Shown piece after piece: positions 26,966 through 35,165 of a stretch of DNA of 64,000 nucleotides. Origin of the DNA: Martinezella dioscoreae (GTDB lineage Bacteria; Pseudomonadota; Alphaproteobacteria; Rhizobiales; Rhizobiaceae); contig NZ_BLAJ01000009.1 in assembly GCF_009176305.1 (NCBI RefSeq), positions 1-64,000 on the forward strand. Direction: 5' to 3'. How positions within the stretch are numbered: the stretch's first letter is position 1; every line of letters begins with the position of its first letter. Below the pieces are notes generated by a model. It made no database searches, had not been told where the DNA came from, and worked only from the letters and a program-made list of their open reading frames with translations. The position numbers and the translations under genes are program-made.

Positions 26966-27367
26966 ATGATTGGACTTGTGCTTGTCACTCATGGCAAGCT
27001 GGCTGAAGAGTTTCGGCATGCTGTCGAGCATGTCGTTGGTCCGCAGAAGTTCATAGAAACGGTATGCATTGGTCCCGAAGACGACATGGACAAGCGGCGG
27101 CAGGATATTCTGCAGGCCGTTGCCGGTGCCGACGACGGGCACGGCGTCATCATCCTCACCGATATGTTCGGCGGCACTCCTTCCAATCTCGCAATCTCCG
27201 TCATGAATAGCGGCCACACCGAGGTTATCGCCGGCGTCAATCTGCCGATGCTGATCAAGCTTGCAGGCGTGCGCGGCGACAACAACATGGAAAGGGCCCT
27301 GGTGGAAGCTTCAGAGGCCGGGCGTAAATATATCAACGTGGCCAGCCGTGTGCTCAGTGGCAAATAA
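26966..27367 (+). CDS. PTS system EIIA component, mannose/fructose type
   Basis: 133-residue EIIA-Man-like phosphocarrier. His9 in GLVLVTHGKL is the expected phospho-site accepting phosphate from HPr, and MFGGTPSNLA is the family's second conserved patch. The start at 26966 has GGGAG ten bases upstream; longer in-frame starts add unrelated residues. No EIIB, EIIC or EIID permease is present, so it is a regulatory rather than a sugar-transporting PTS protein. It lies 140 bases after hprK and 19 before HPr. Confidence 0.93.
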   Translation: MIGLVLVTHGKLAEEFRHAVEHVVGPQKFIETVCIGPEDDMDKRRQDILQAVAGADDGHGVIILTDMFGGTPSNLAISVMNSGHTEVIAGVNLPMLIKLAGVRGDNNMERALVEASEAGRKYINVASRVLSGK

Positions 27368-27386
27368 CGAGGCAAACACCGCCCCC

Positions 27387-27662
27387 ATGACCGAGCTTTC
27401 CCGGGAACTCCTGATCATCAACAAGCGGGGTCTGCATGCCCGTGCGTCGGCGAAATTCGTGCAGACCGTCGAAGCCTACGACGCCGCCATCACCGTTTCA
27501 AAGGACGGCACCACCGTCGGCGGCACCTCGATCATGGGCCTCATGATGCTTGCCGCCAGCCCCGGCTGCAGCGTGCTTGTCACGGCAAGCGGCAATCAGG
27601 CCGCCGAAGCGCTTGAGGCGCTCGACCAGCTCGTCGCCAACAAGTTCGGCGAGGAAATCTAG
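27387..27662 (+). CDS. ptsH: HPr phosphocarrier protein
   Basis: 91-residue HPr. His17 in KRGLHARASAKF is phosphorylated by EI; the HprK target serine is Ser48 in GGTSIMGLMML. The enzyme I gene (for example ptsP) is not in this window. Together with hprK and EIIA it makes a small regulatory phosphorelay of the PTS-Ntr kind, here attached to the chvIG operon. Confidence 0.95.
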   Translation: MTELSRELLIINKRGLHARASAKFVQTVEAYDAAITVSKDGTTVGGTSIMGLMMLAASPGCSVLVTASGNQAAEALEALDQLVANKFGEEI

Positions 27663-27685
27663 GCTTTTCCGCCTCCTCCCCTGTG

Positions 27686-27715
27686 GATATAAAGACATAA
27701 AGACTTCTTTATATC
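27686..27715. promoter_or_regulatory. Inverted-repeat operator candidate upstream of ahcY (SahR-like)
   Basis: Perfect 10-base arms GATATAAAGA (27686-27695) and TCTTTATATC (27706-27715). A second half-site ATAAAGA at 27697-27703 also pairs with TCTTTAT at 27706-27712 across two bases, the compact spacing usual for ArsR-family operators. It lies 131 bases before the ahcY start. The SAM-cycle regulator SahR is known to control ahcY in many proteobacteria through palindromic sites, so it is the leading candidate. Confidence 0.6.
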
Positions 27716-27845
27716 ATTATTGATTTCCACCCTGAAGCCTGCTACACGGCATCATTCCTACACGCTATAGCGTGCAATTCTTGTTGCATTCGGCTGAGGC
27801 GTCTGCCCGCGGCGCGATTGCATCGTTCAGGCTGGAGACTCATTG

Positions 27846-29246
27846 ATGAGCGCTGAAAAGGACTACATCGTCGCCGATATCGGCCTTGCCGACTATGGTC
27901 GCAAGGAAATCGCAATCGCCGAAACCGAGATGCCAGGCCTGATGGCTTGCCGCGCCGAATTCGGCGAAGCGCAGCCGCTGAAGGGCGCACGCATCACTGG
28001 CTCCCTGCATATGACGATTCAAACGGCCGTTCTCATTGAGACGCTGGTGGCCCTCGGCGCTCAGGTGCGCTGGGCATCGTGCAACATCTTCTCGACGCAG
28101 GACCATGCCGCCGCGGCCATCGCCGCTTCCGGCGTTCCGGTCTTCGCCGTCAAGGGCGAGAGCCTTGAGGACTACTGGACCTACACGGACAAGATCTTCC
28201 AGTGGGCGGATGGCGGTCTCTCCAACATGATCCTCGACGACGGTGGCGACGCCACGATGTACATCCTGCTCGGCGCCCGCGCCGAAGCCGGCGAGGACGT
28301 ACTCTCCCATCCGCATTCGGAAGAAGAGGAAATCCTCTTCGCACAGATCAAGAAGCGCCTGCAGGCAACGCCCGGCTGGTTCACCAAGCAGCGCGACGCC
28401 ATCAAGGGCGTGACCGAAGAAACCACCACGGGCGTCAACCGCCTCTATCAGCTCAGCCAGAAGGGCCTGCTGCCCTTCCCGGCGATCAACGTCAACGACA
28501 GCGTCACCAAGTCGAAGTTCGACAACAAGTATGGCTGCAAGGAATCGCTGGTCGACGGTATCCGCCGCGCTACCGACGTCATGATGGCCGGCAAGGTCGC
28601 CGTCGTCTGCGGCTATGGTGACGTTGGCAAGGGTTCTGCCGCTTCGCTCTCCGGCGCCGGCGCCCGCGTCAAGGTCACCGAAGTCGACCCGATCTGCGCC
28701 CTGCAGGCCGCCATGGACGGCTATGAAGTCGTTCAGCTCGAGGACGTCGTTTCCTCGGCCGACATCTTCATCACCACGACCGGCAACAAGGACGTCATCC
28801 GCATCGACCATATGCGCGCGATGAAGGACATGGCGATCGTCGGCAACATCGGCCACTTCGACAACGAGATCCAGGTTGCCGCCCTGCGGAACCTCAAGTG
28901 GACGAACATTAAGCCGCAGGTCGACATGGTCGAGTTTGCCAAGGGCAACCGTATCATACTGCTATCGGAAGGCCGCCTGCTGAACCTCGGCAACGCCACC
29001 GGCCACCCATCCTTCGTGATGTCGGCTTCCTTCACCAACCAGACGCTGGCGCAGATCGAGCTCTTCACCAAGCCCGGGCACTACAAGAACGAAGTCTACG
29101 TACTGCCGAAGCACCTCGACGAGAAAGTTGCCCGTCTGCATCTTGCCAAGCTCGGCGTGAAGCTGACGGAGCTTTCGGAAGAGCAGGCTGCGTATATCGG
29201 CGTGACGCCGAAGGGCCCATTCAAGTCTGACCACTACAGATACTGA
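27846..29246 (+). CDS. ahcY: Adenosylhomocysteinase (SAH hydrolase)
   Basis: Cleaves S-adenosylhomocysteine to adenosine and homocysteine, relieving product inhibition of methyltransferases. 466 residues, with the NAD-binding signature GYGDVGKGSAASLSGAGA, the substrate region NVNDSVTKSKFDNKYGC, and the C-terminal FKSDHYRY lysine-tyrosine tail that contributes to cofactor binding. It has the roughly 40-residue insert of the longer bacterial and plant class. The ATG at 27846 has GGAG eight bases upstream; the TTG just before it is less likely. Probably controlled from the inverted repeat 130 bases upstream. Confidence 0.98.
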   Translation: MSAEKDYIVADIGLADYGRKEIAIAETEMPGLMACRAEFGEAQPLKGARITGSLHMTIQTAVLIETLVALGAQVRWASCNIFSTQDHAAAAIAASGVPVFAVKGESLEDYWTYTDKIFQWADGGLSNMILDDGGDATMYILLGARAEAGEDVLSHPHSEEEEILFAQIKKRLQATPGWFTKQRDAIKGVTEETTTGVNRLYQLSQKGLLPFPAINVNDSVTKSKFDNKYGCKESLVDGIRRATDVMMAGKVAVVCGYGDVGKGSAASLSGAGARVKVTEVDPICALQAAMDGYEVVQLEDVVSSADIFITTTGNKDVIRIDHMRAMKDMAIVGNIGHFDNEIQVAALRNLKWTNIKPQVDMVEFAKGNRIILLSEGRLLNLGNATGHPSFVMSASFTNQTLAQIELFTKPGHYKNEVYVLPKHLDEKVARLHLAKLGVKLTELSEEQAAYIGVTPKGPFKSDHYRY

Positions 29247-29275
29247 TTATTAAAACAGTATCCACAACATCTTGT

Positions 29276-29312
29276 GGCCCTGGCATTGACAAATGCCGGG
29301 GCTTATTTTTTA
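29276..29312 (+). terminator. Rho-independent terminator after ahcY
   Basis: GCCCTGGCATT paired imperfectly with AATGCCGGGGC over a short loop, followed by TTATTTTTTA. It begins about 30 bases beyond the ahcY stop. Confidence 0.85.
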
Positions 29313-29450
29313 GCCAGCTCCCTTCCCCCAGATTCTCCTAGGCAGTATTGTTTTTACACTTGATTCGTGACGAACCGGGCGTGCCCGGAGCCATGAAAAT
29401 GGGATGTCTTGTCAGGATGCGGCACATTATAGGACGGAGACAGACCTCTT

Positions 29451-32030
29451 ATGTTTGAAGGGGAAGACAACCTGCATCAACCAGCGCTACATCGAGTGGC
29501 GACGCGGTTGCGGCAGGGCGGTGCATATTGGCTTTCGGCAAAAGCGAAGCTGGGCAAAGGTTGGCTGGTGCGCCTGAGCCGCTTACTGCAGCTCAGCGTT
29601 TTCGGCGGTCTCGTGACCGGCCTGGCAGGTCCCGTTCTCGCTCAAAGCAATGATGCCGCGCAGGCGAGCATGCGCCTCTTCACCTCTTCGGAAATGGCCA
29701 TCTTCTCCGTCATCATTGGCGTGATCTCCGCCGCACTCCTCTCGACCATGTGGATGGTCCGACAGCGCGGCAACATGGAAAGCGAAAGCCGCGAGATCCG
29801 CACGGCCCTTTCGGATGCCAACCAGCGTATTTCGCAATATCAGGCGCTGATTGCCGACAAGAACCGCCGCATCGTCATCTGGGATGGCCCGAATGCGCGG
29901 CCCGAACTGCTCGGACAGCTTCCGGTCGAGACCGGCGCGCCGCAGGACAATGAATTCCTCGCCTTCGGTCGCTGGCTGAAATCATGGTCGGCCGGCGAGC
30001 TTGACAAGGCTATCGACACGCTGCGCAGCAGCGGCCAGAGCTTCGACATGGTGGTCGAGACCAATCGCGACGAAATTCTGGAGGCGCAGGGCCGCATTTC
30101 CGGCGGGCGCGCTTTTGTACGCTTCATCGCGCTCAACAACCTGCGCGCCGAACTCGCTGAGCTGAAGATCGAACGCGACCGGCTGATGACCTCGATCTCT
30201 ACCTTCCAGAATTTGCTCGATGCCATCGACCTGCCGGTCTGGCAGCGCGATGCGGAAGGCAAGCTCACCTGGGTGAATCAGGCCTATGGCGAGGCCGTGG
30301 AAGCGGTTTCGACCGATGAAGCGGTGCGCGAGGGACGGGAATTCCTGACGACCGTGACCCGCGAGCGCATTCGTGCGGCAGCCACGCCGGAGTCGCCATT
30401 CCACGACAAGATTTCAACCGTCGTGCATGGCAACCGCACTTTCTTCGATGTCGTCGATGTGAAGGCTCCGAACGGTTCCGCCGGCATCGCCATCGACGTC
30501 TCCGAGGCAGAAGGCGTTCGAGCGGAGCTCGCACGCACGCTGAAGAGCCATGCCGAAACACTCGATCATCTGGCAACGCCGGTTGCGATCTTCGACGGCG
30601 AGCGGCGGCTGCAATTCTACAATCAGGCTTTCGTCCAGTTGTGGGAACTCGACATCGCGTTCCTCGAAAAGCGACCCGACAACAGCGAGCTTCTGGACAG
30701 GCTGCGCAGCGCCAAGAAGCTGCCCGAGCAGCTGAACTGGAAGACATGGAAGGACGGCGTACTTTCGGTCTATCGCGCACTCGATACACAGACCGATCTC
30801 TGGCATCTGCCCAACGGCCAGATTCTCCGGGTCTTCGCCACGGCGCATCCTCAAGGGGGTGCGACATGGGTGTTCGAGAACCTGACTGAACAGGTCGATC
30901 TCGAAACCCGCTACAACACCCTGGTCAAGGTTCAGGGCGAAACCATCGACCATCTGTCCGAAGGCGTCGCCGTTTTCGGTCCCGATGGCCGCATCCGCCT
31001 GTCGAATCCGGCCTTCCGCATTCTCTGGAACATCACAGAGGCACAGGCGAAGCCCGGGACGCATATTCAAGCCCTGGCCGAGGCGTGCGCGCCTTCTTAC
31101 GACCGGCCGGACGGGTGGAAGCGGTTTGCCGAGCAGATCACCAGTTTCAACGACGAGCGGCCCTCATCGCAGGGCACTCTGGAACTTTACTCCAATCTTG
31201 TACTCGACTACGCCGTCATTCCTCTGCCGAATGCACAGACCATGCTGACATTTGTCAACAAGACCGACAGCGTGCGCGCCGAGCGCGCCCTGACCGAGAA
31301 GAACGAAGCGTTGCTGAAGGCGGACGAGCTGAAGAACGATTTCGTCCAGCACGTCTCCTACGAGCTGCGTTCGCCGCTGACCAATATCATCGGCTTTACC
31401 GACCTCCTGAAGACGCCGGGCATCGGCTCGCTGAACGAGCGGCAGGCCGAATATATCGACCATATCTCGACCTCGTCTTCCGTGCTGCTGACGCTGGTCA
31501 ACGACATCCTTGATCTCGCCACGCTCGACGCCGGCATCATGCGGCTGAACTATTCCGAGATCGTGCTCTCCGACCTGCTTGACGAAGTCTCGATGCAGAT
31601 CGCCGACCGGCTGCAGGAAAGCGGCGTGATGCTTGAAATCACCGTGCCGGCGCACCTCGGCTCTATCGTTGCCGATCAGCAGCGGCTGAAGCAGATCCTG
31701 CTGAAACTTCTGACCAATGCCGCCAATTTCGCGCCCGAGGGATCGACGATCTCGTTGAGATGCGGACGCGAAGGCACGGATTTCGTCTTCTCCGTCTCGG
31801 ACAAGGGTCCCGGCATTCCCGAGGATTTGATCAACACGGTTTTCAACCGCTTCGCCTCCGGTGGCAAGGGCGGCAAGCGCAGCGGTGCCGGCCTTGGCCT
31901 TTCCATCGTCGAAAGCTTCGTCAGCCTGCATGAAGGCGAGGTTTCGATCGAAAGCCAGCCGGGCAAGGGAACGACGGTCACCTGCCGGATTCCTTCAGCC
32001 GAGCTGCCTCACTCCGTCGCAGCAGAATGA
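29451..32030 (+). CDS. divL: DivL-type PAS sensor pseudokinase (Tyr in place of His)
   Basis: 859-residue membrane protein with histidine-kinase architecture. Two hydrophobic segments (about residues 46-65 and 79-104) are followed by a coiled-coil-like region, three PAS-like modules (about 225-350, 370-480, 500-615), a dimerisation helix and an ATPase domain. In the H-box the phospho-acceptor is tyrosine, Tyr637 in HVSYELRSPLTNIIG, exactly the Caulobacter DivL feature. The ATPase lobe keeps LLTNAANFAPEG, DKGPGIP and GAGLGLSIVES. In Caulobacter DivL acts at the pole with DivK and CckA to control CtrA. The stop overlaps tsaE-amgK by ATGA, as in other rhizobia. Confidence 0.9.
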   Translation: MFEGEDNLHQPALHRVATRLRQGGAYWLSAKAKLGKGWLVRLSRLLQLSVFGGLVTGLAGPVLAQSNDAAQASMRLFTSSEMAIFSVIIGVISAALLSTMWMVRQRGNMESESREIRTALSDANQRISQYQALIADKNRRIVIWDGPNARPELLGQLPVETGAPQDNEFLAFGRWLKSWSAGELDKAIDTLRSSGQSFDMVVETNRDEILEAQGRISGGRAFVRFIALNNLRAELAELKIERDRLMTSISTFQNLLDAIDLPVWQRDAEGKLTWVNQAYGEAVEAVSTDEAVREGREFLTTVTRERIRAAATPESPFHDKISTVVHGNRTFFDVVDVKAPNGSAGIAIDVSEAEGVRAELARTLKSHAETLDHLATPVAIFDGERRLQFYNQAFVQLWELDIAFLEKRPDNSELLDRLRSAKKLPEQLNWKTWKDGVLSVYRALDTQTDLWHLPNGQILRVFATAHPQGGATWVFENLTEQVDLETRYNTLVKVQGETIDHLSEGVAVFGPDGRIRLSNPAFRILWNITEAQAKPGTHIQALAEACAPSYDRPDGWKRFAEQITSFNDERPSSQGTLELYSNLVLDYAVIPLPNAQTMLTFVNKTDSVRAERALTEKNEALLKADELKNDFVQHVSYELRSPLTNIIGFTDLLKTPGIGSLNERQAEYIDHISTSSSVLLTLVNDILDLATLDAGIMRLNYSEIVLSDLLDEVSMQIADRLQESGVMLEITVPAHLGSIVADQQRLKQILLKLLTNAANFAPEGSTISLRCGREGTDFVFSVSDKGPGIPEDLINTVFNRFASGGKGGKRSGAGLGLSIVESFVSLHEGEVSIESQPGKGTTVTCRIPSAELPHSVAAE

Positions 32031-33538
32031 CAGCCTCCGACAACAGCATTTCCCTTTTCCTCGCAGATGACGCCGCCACGGCGCAGCTCGGCGAGGATCT
32101 GGCGCTGGCCCTAAGGGTCGGCGACTGTCTGGCGCTATCAGGCGATCTCGGCGCGGGGAAATCCTCGCTGGCACGCGCGCTACTACGCGCCATGGCCGAC
32201 GATTCCGAACTGGACGTGCCAAGCCCAACCTTTACGCTCGTGCAATCCTACGAGCTGCGTATCCCCGTCTCGCATTTCGATCTCTATCGCCTCGGCGATC
32301 CCAGCGAATTAACGGAACTCGGCTTCGACGAGGCCCTCCAGACCGGCATCTGCCTTGTGGAATGGCCTGAAATGGCCGAAGGCGAGCTGCCGAAGGAGCG
32401 CATCGACCTCAAGCTAACGCATGAAGGCGAAGGACGGCGCGCCATCATCACGGCACCGGCCAAGCGGATCGCACGCATCGAGCGCGTACTGGCTATACGC
32501 GCCTTTCTCGATTCGCATGGCTATCGCGGTTCCGCCAGACGTTTCCTCACGGGCGATGCCTCGCTGCGTGCCTATGAGTCCATCTATCCAAAGGATGGCG
32601 GCAGCCGCGTGATCCTGATGGATTGGCCGCGCCTCCCGGAAGGGCCGCCGGTGCTCGATGGGAAACCCTATCCGAAGGTCGCGCATCTCGCTTGGGATGC
32701 CTATCCCTTCGTGGCGATCGCCAATATCCTCCGCCAAAACGGCTTTGCCGCTCCGGAAATCTTTGCCGCCGATTACGACCAGGGCATTCTTCTGATCGAG
32801 GACCTCGGCACCGATGGCGTTCTCGATGCCGAAGGCAAGCCGATTGCCGAGCGCTATCGGGCCAGCGTTGCCTGCCTTGCGCACCTACACAGCCTTTCGA
32901 TTCCCGGCGATATTCCAGTCACGCCGGATCACATCCATCACATTCCGGATTTCGACCGGACCGCCATGAAGATGGAAGCGCGGCTGCTGCTCGACTGGCA
33001 TCTGCGCTGGAAGCGCGGCACGCCGGCAAGCGATGAGGAACGGGCCGACTATCTCGCGATCTGGGACAAGCTGATCGATCAGCTCGAAGATGCGGAAAAG
33101 AACCTGCTGCTGCGTGACATGCATTCGCCAAACATCATCTGGCGGGCGCATGAACAGGGCATAAAGCGTATCGGCCTCATCGACTTCCAGGATGCGATGA
33201 TCGGGCCGACCTCCTACGACGTCGCCTCGCTGGTGCAGGATGCGCGCGTGACGATCGAACGCGACCTGCATGACCAGCTTCTGGTCGACTATCTCGCACT
33301 TCGTCATGCCCAAGGCGACTTCGACGAGACGAAATTCCTGAAGAGCTGGGCGATCATGTCGGCACAGCGCAATTGCAAGCTTGCCGGTCTCTGGGTCCGG
33401 CTCTTGCAGCGCGACGGCAAGCCGGGATATCTGAAGCACATGCCGCGCACACTCGCCTACCTCGCCATCGCTCTCGAACACGAAGCGCTCGCACCTCTGC
33501 GAGAATGGTGCGAAAAGGCCGGCATTGGCCAGGTTTGA
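32027..33538 (+). CDS. tsaE: Fusion of TsaE (tRNA t6A ATPase) with AmgK-like sugar kinase
   Basis: 503 residues, two unrelated domains. Residues 1-150 are TsaE, the ATPase of the threonylcarbamoyl-adenosine tRNA modification complex: Walker A GDLGAGKSS at 39-47 and the SPTFTLVQSYE, HFDLYRL and VEWPEM patches. Residues about 165-503 are an aminoglycoside-phosphotransferase-like kinase of the AmgK kind (anomeric N-acetylmuramate/N-acetylglucosamine kinase of cell-wall recycling), with FLTGDASLRAYESIY, catalytic loop LLRDMHSPNIIW and metal loop LIDFQDA. No stop or frameshift separates the domains. A MurU-like gene lies just downstream, supporting the recycling assignment. Overlaps divL by four bases. 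Confidence 0.9.
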   Translation: MTASDNSISLFLADDAATAQLGEDLALALRVGDCLALSGDLGAGKSSLARALLRAMADDSELDVPSPTFTLVQSYELRIPVSHFDLYRLGDPSELTELGFDEALQTGICLVEWPEMAEGELPKERIDLKLTHEGEGRRAIITAPAKRIARIERVLAIRAFLDSHGYRGSARRFLTGDASLRAYESIYPKDGGSRVILMDWPRLPEGPPVLDGKPYPKVAHLAWDAYPFVAIANILRQNGFAAPEIFAADYDQGILLIEDLGTDGVLDAEGKPIAERYRASVACLAHLHSLSIPGDIPVTPDHIHHIPDFDRTAMKMEARLLLDWHLRWKRGTPASDEERADYLAIWDKLIDQLEDAEKNLLLRDMHSPNIIWRAHEQGIKRIGLIDFQDAMIGPTSYDVASLVQDARVTIERDLHDQLLVDYLALRHAQGDFDETKFLKSWAIMSAQRNCKLAGLWVRLLQRDGKPGYLKHMPRTLAYLAIALEHEALAPLREWCEKAGIGQV

Positions 33539-33572
33539 GTTATGGAGACTTTGCAATAGGCAAAATCGGAAC

Positions 33573-34286
33573 ATGCTTTTAGGACGCCGGACGTTATTTT
33601 CGATTGCTTGGCTTTCCGGCTTTATGTTTTTGGTAAAGCGCGGTTTTGGAGACGATTTGGCCAGTCCTGATAAGCCAGAGCCTTTCGGCTACAAGACTGG
33701 TTGGTTGGCAATTAGCACCAGTGATACGACTGCGGTCATTAATCAACTCGGACTAACCCAGGTGCAGGGCGCGACATGGCGACGAGGGCTCGAAGAAACT
33801 CATGCCTATCCCCCGAAGGGAGTTCCCGTTTTTGTGTGCCCACCAATCAATGGCTGGACGCTCGTTGTCACAGGGCTAAACGTTGATGGTGATAGCGAGG
33901 CTTTACGGAAAGCTTTATGCGATCTGTCGAATAGATTTGGCGATGCCCAGTATTTTGCCTCTTATCGAGTGGTCAACGCTCAAGTATGGCAACGCGCACG
34001 CCACGGCGCAATGGAGCGGGCTTTCAGCGTAGCCGATGGTACCGTTACTCTGAATTTTGGCGCGACAACGCGCGATGAAATGGATCTCGGCCTGCCGGAA
34101 ATTTCGGCGCTTACACCGGAGTATCTCACCAAAGCATCCGATCCTTTATACGACCGTTGGATTTTTGGCTCGGAGGATAATCCATCGCTGCTAGCCGAGA
34201 AGTGGAGTATCAATCCATTAAAAATTGGTACTGACTTCGCGACAACACCTTCGATAGGACACTTGGCTCAGATGCGATCGCTCTGA
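33573..34286 (+). CDS. Orphan exported or membrane-anchored protein of unknown function
   Basis: 237 residues that I do not recognise as a named family. The N-terminus GRRTLFSIAWLSGFMFL resembles a signal or anchor sequence, with an RR pair that could be a weak Tat signal. The body has notable patches GWLAISTSD, VFVCPPINGWTLVV, LSNRFGDAQYFASYRVV and YDRWIFGSEDNPS. The DNA is visibly less G+C rich than its neighbours (28 of 60 bases in 33601-33660) and uses codons such as TTA, AAT and TTT freely, suggesting acquisition. It separates the AmgK-like kinase from the MurU-like gene, which are expected to act in sequence. A longer in-frame start exists at 33525. Confidence 0.7.
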   Translation: MLLGRRTLFSIAWLSGFMFLVKRGFGDDLASPDKPEPFGYKTGWLAISTSDTTAVINQLGLTQVQGATWRRGLEETHAYPPKGVPVFVCPPINGWTLVVTGLNVDGDSEALRKALCDLSNRFGDAQYFASYRVVNAQVWQRARHGAMERAFSVADGTVTLNFGATTRDEMDLGLPEISALTPEYLTKASDPLYDRWIFGSEDNPSLLAEKWSINPLKIGTDFATTPSIGHLAQMRSL

Positions 34287-34429
34287 CGGCCGGATTGGCG
34301 GCAATGGCTGGAAACGACTCGACGCGTGGCGGCGAAGAAAAGCAGAACTGCTCTACCGAACCAAGACTGGCGACGGCTTTCCGGCCTTGTGCTATGGAAA
34401 GAAGATATGAATCGAAAGTTCGAGACGAA

Positions 34430-35161
34430 ATGACCATCAAGCAAGCCATGGTTTTGGCCGCGGGGCTTGGAACCCGCATGCGACCGATCACTGACACCAT
34501 CCCGAAGCCACTGGTGAAGATCGCCGGCAAGCCGATGATCGATTATACGCTGGATGCATTGGTGCAGGCGGGGGTCGCGCGGGCCGTCGTCAACGTCCAT
34601 CACCATGCCGACCAGATGGAGGCGCATCTCCGCAGCTATCGCGGGCTTGAAATCCTGATTTCCGACGAGCGGGACGCGCTGATGAACAATGGCGGCGGCC
34701 TCGTCAAAGGCCTGAAACTTCTGAGCCGCGATCCGGTGTTCGTTATGAACGCCGATCTGTTCTGGATCGGTGAGAAGCCAGGCCATCCCACCAATCTGGA
34801 AAAGTTAGCCGGATTCTACGATGAGCAGCGCATGGACATGGCTATGCTCTGCGTCGAACTAGAACGGACTACAGGCCATAACGGCAAGAATGACTTCGCC
34901 ATGGCGCAAGACGGAAGGCTCGCCCGCTACCGCGATGTCGGACGCGACGGCGTCGTCTATGCCGGCGCAATTGCGATGAGCCCCTCTTTCCTCGATGATG
35001 CGCCTGATGATGCTTTCAACGTCAATATCTACTTCGACAAGGCCATCGAGCGCGGCCGGCTCTACGGCACCCTGATGGATGGTCACTGGTTGACAGTCGG
35101 TACGCCGGAAGCAATCGGCGAGGCGGAGGAAGCGATCCGGAATTTCCGGGCGTTTGCGTGA
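34430..35161 (+). CDS. murU: Nucleotidyltransferase, MurU-like (N-acetylmuramate 1-phosphate uridylyltransferase)
   Basis: 243-residue sugar-1-phosphate nucleotidyltransferase. Starts MVLAAGLGTRMRP with the nucleotide-binding loop, then TIPKPLVKIAGKPMIDYTLD, and the metal-site region VFVMNADLFW. In the AmgK/MurU salvage route it would convert MurNAc-1-phosphate to UDP-MurNAc, bypassing de novo synthesis. Assignment to MurU rather than a glucose or mannose transferase rests on its nearness to the AmgK domain. The ATG at 34430 fits the family; the in-frame extension to 34295 does not. Its stop lies four bases before the addB start. Confidence 0.82.
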   Translation: MTIKQAMVLAAGLGTRMRPITDTIPKPLVKIAGKPMIDYTLDALVQAGVARAVVNVHHHADQMEAHLRSYRGLEILISDERDALMNNGGGLVKGLKLLSRDPVFVMNADLFWIGEKPGHPTNLEKLAGFYDEQRMDMAMLCVELERTTGHNGKNDFAMAQDGRLARYRDVGRDGVVYAGAIAMSPSFLDDAPDDAFNVNIYFDKAIERGRLYGTLMDGHWLTVGTPEAIGEAEEAIRNFRAFA

Positions 35162-35165
35162 GCCT

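Noticed and set aside
27663..27845. SAH or SAM riboswitch upstream of ahcY
   Set aside because: I see no riboswitch-like set of paired elements. The strong inverted repeat is better explained as a protein operator.
29254..29264. DnaA-box-like sequences (near TTATCCACA) after ahcY, also at 23614-23622 and 27681-27690
   Set aside because: Single near-matches with mismatches, not clustered, so no replication origin is claimed even though gyrB is in the window.
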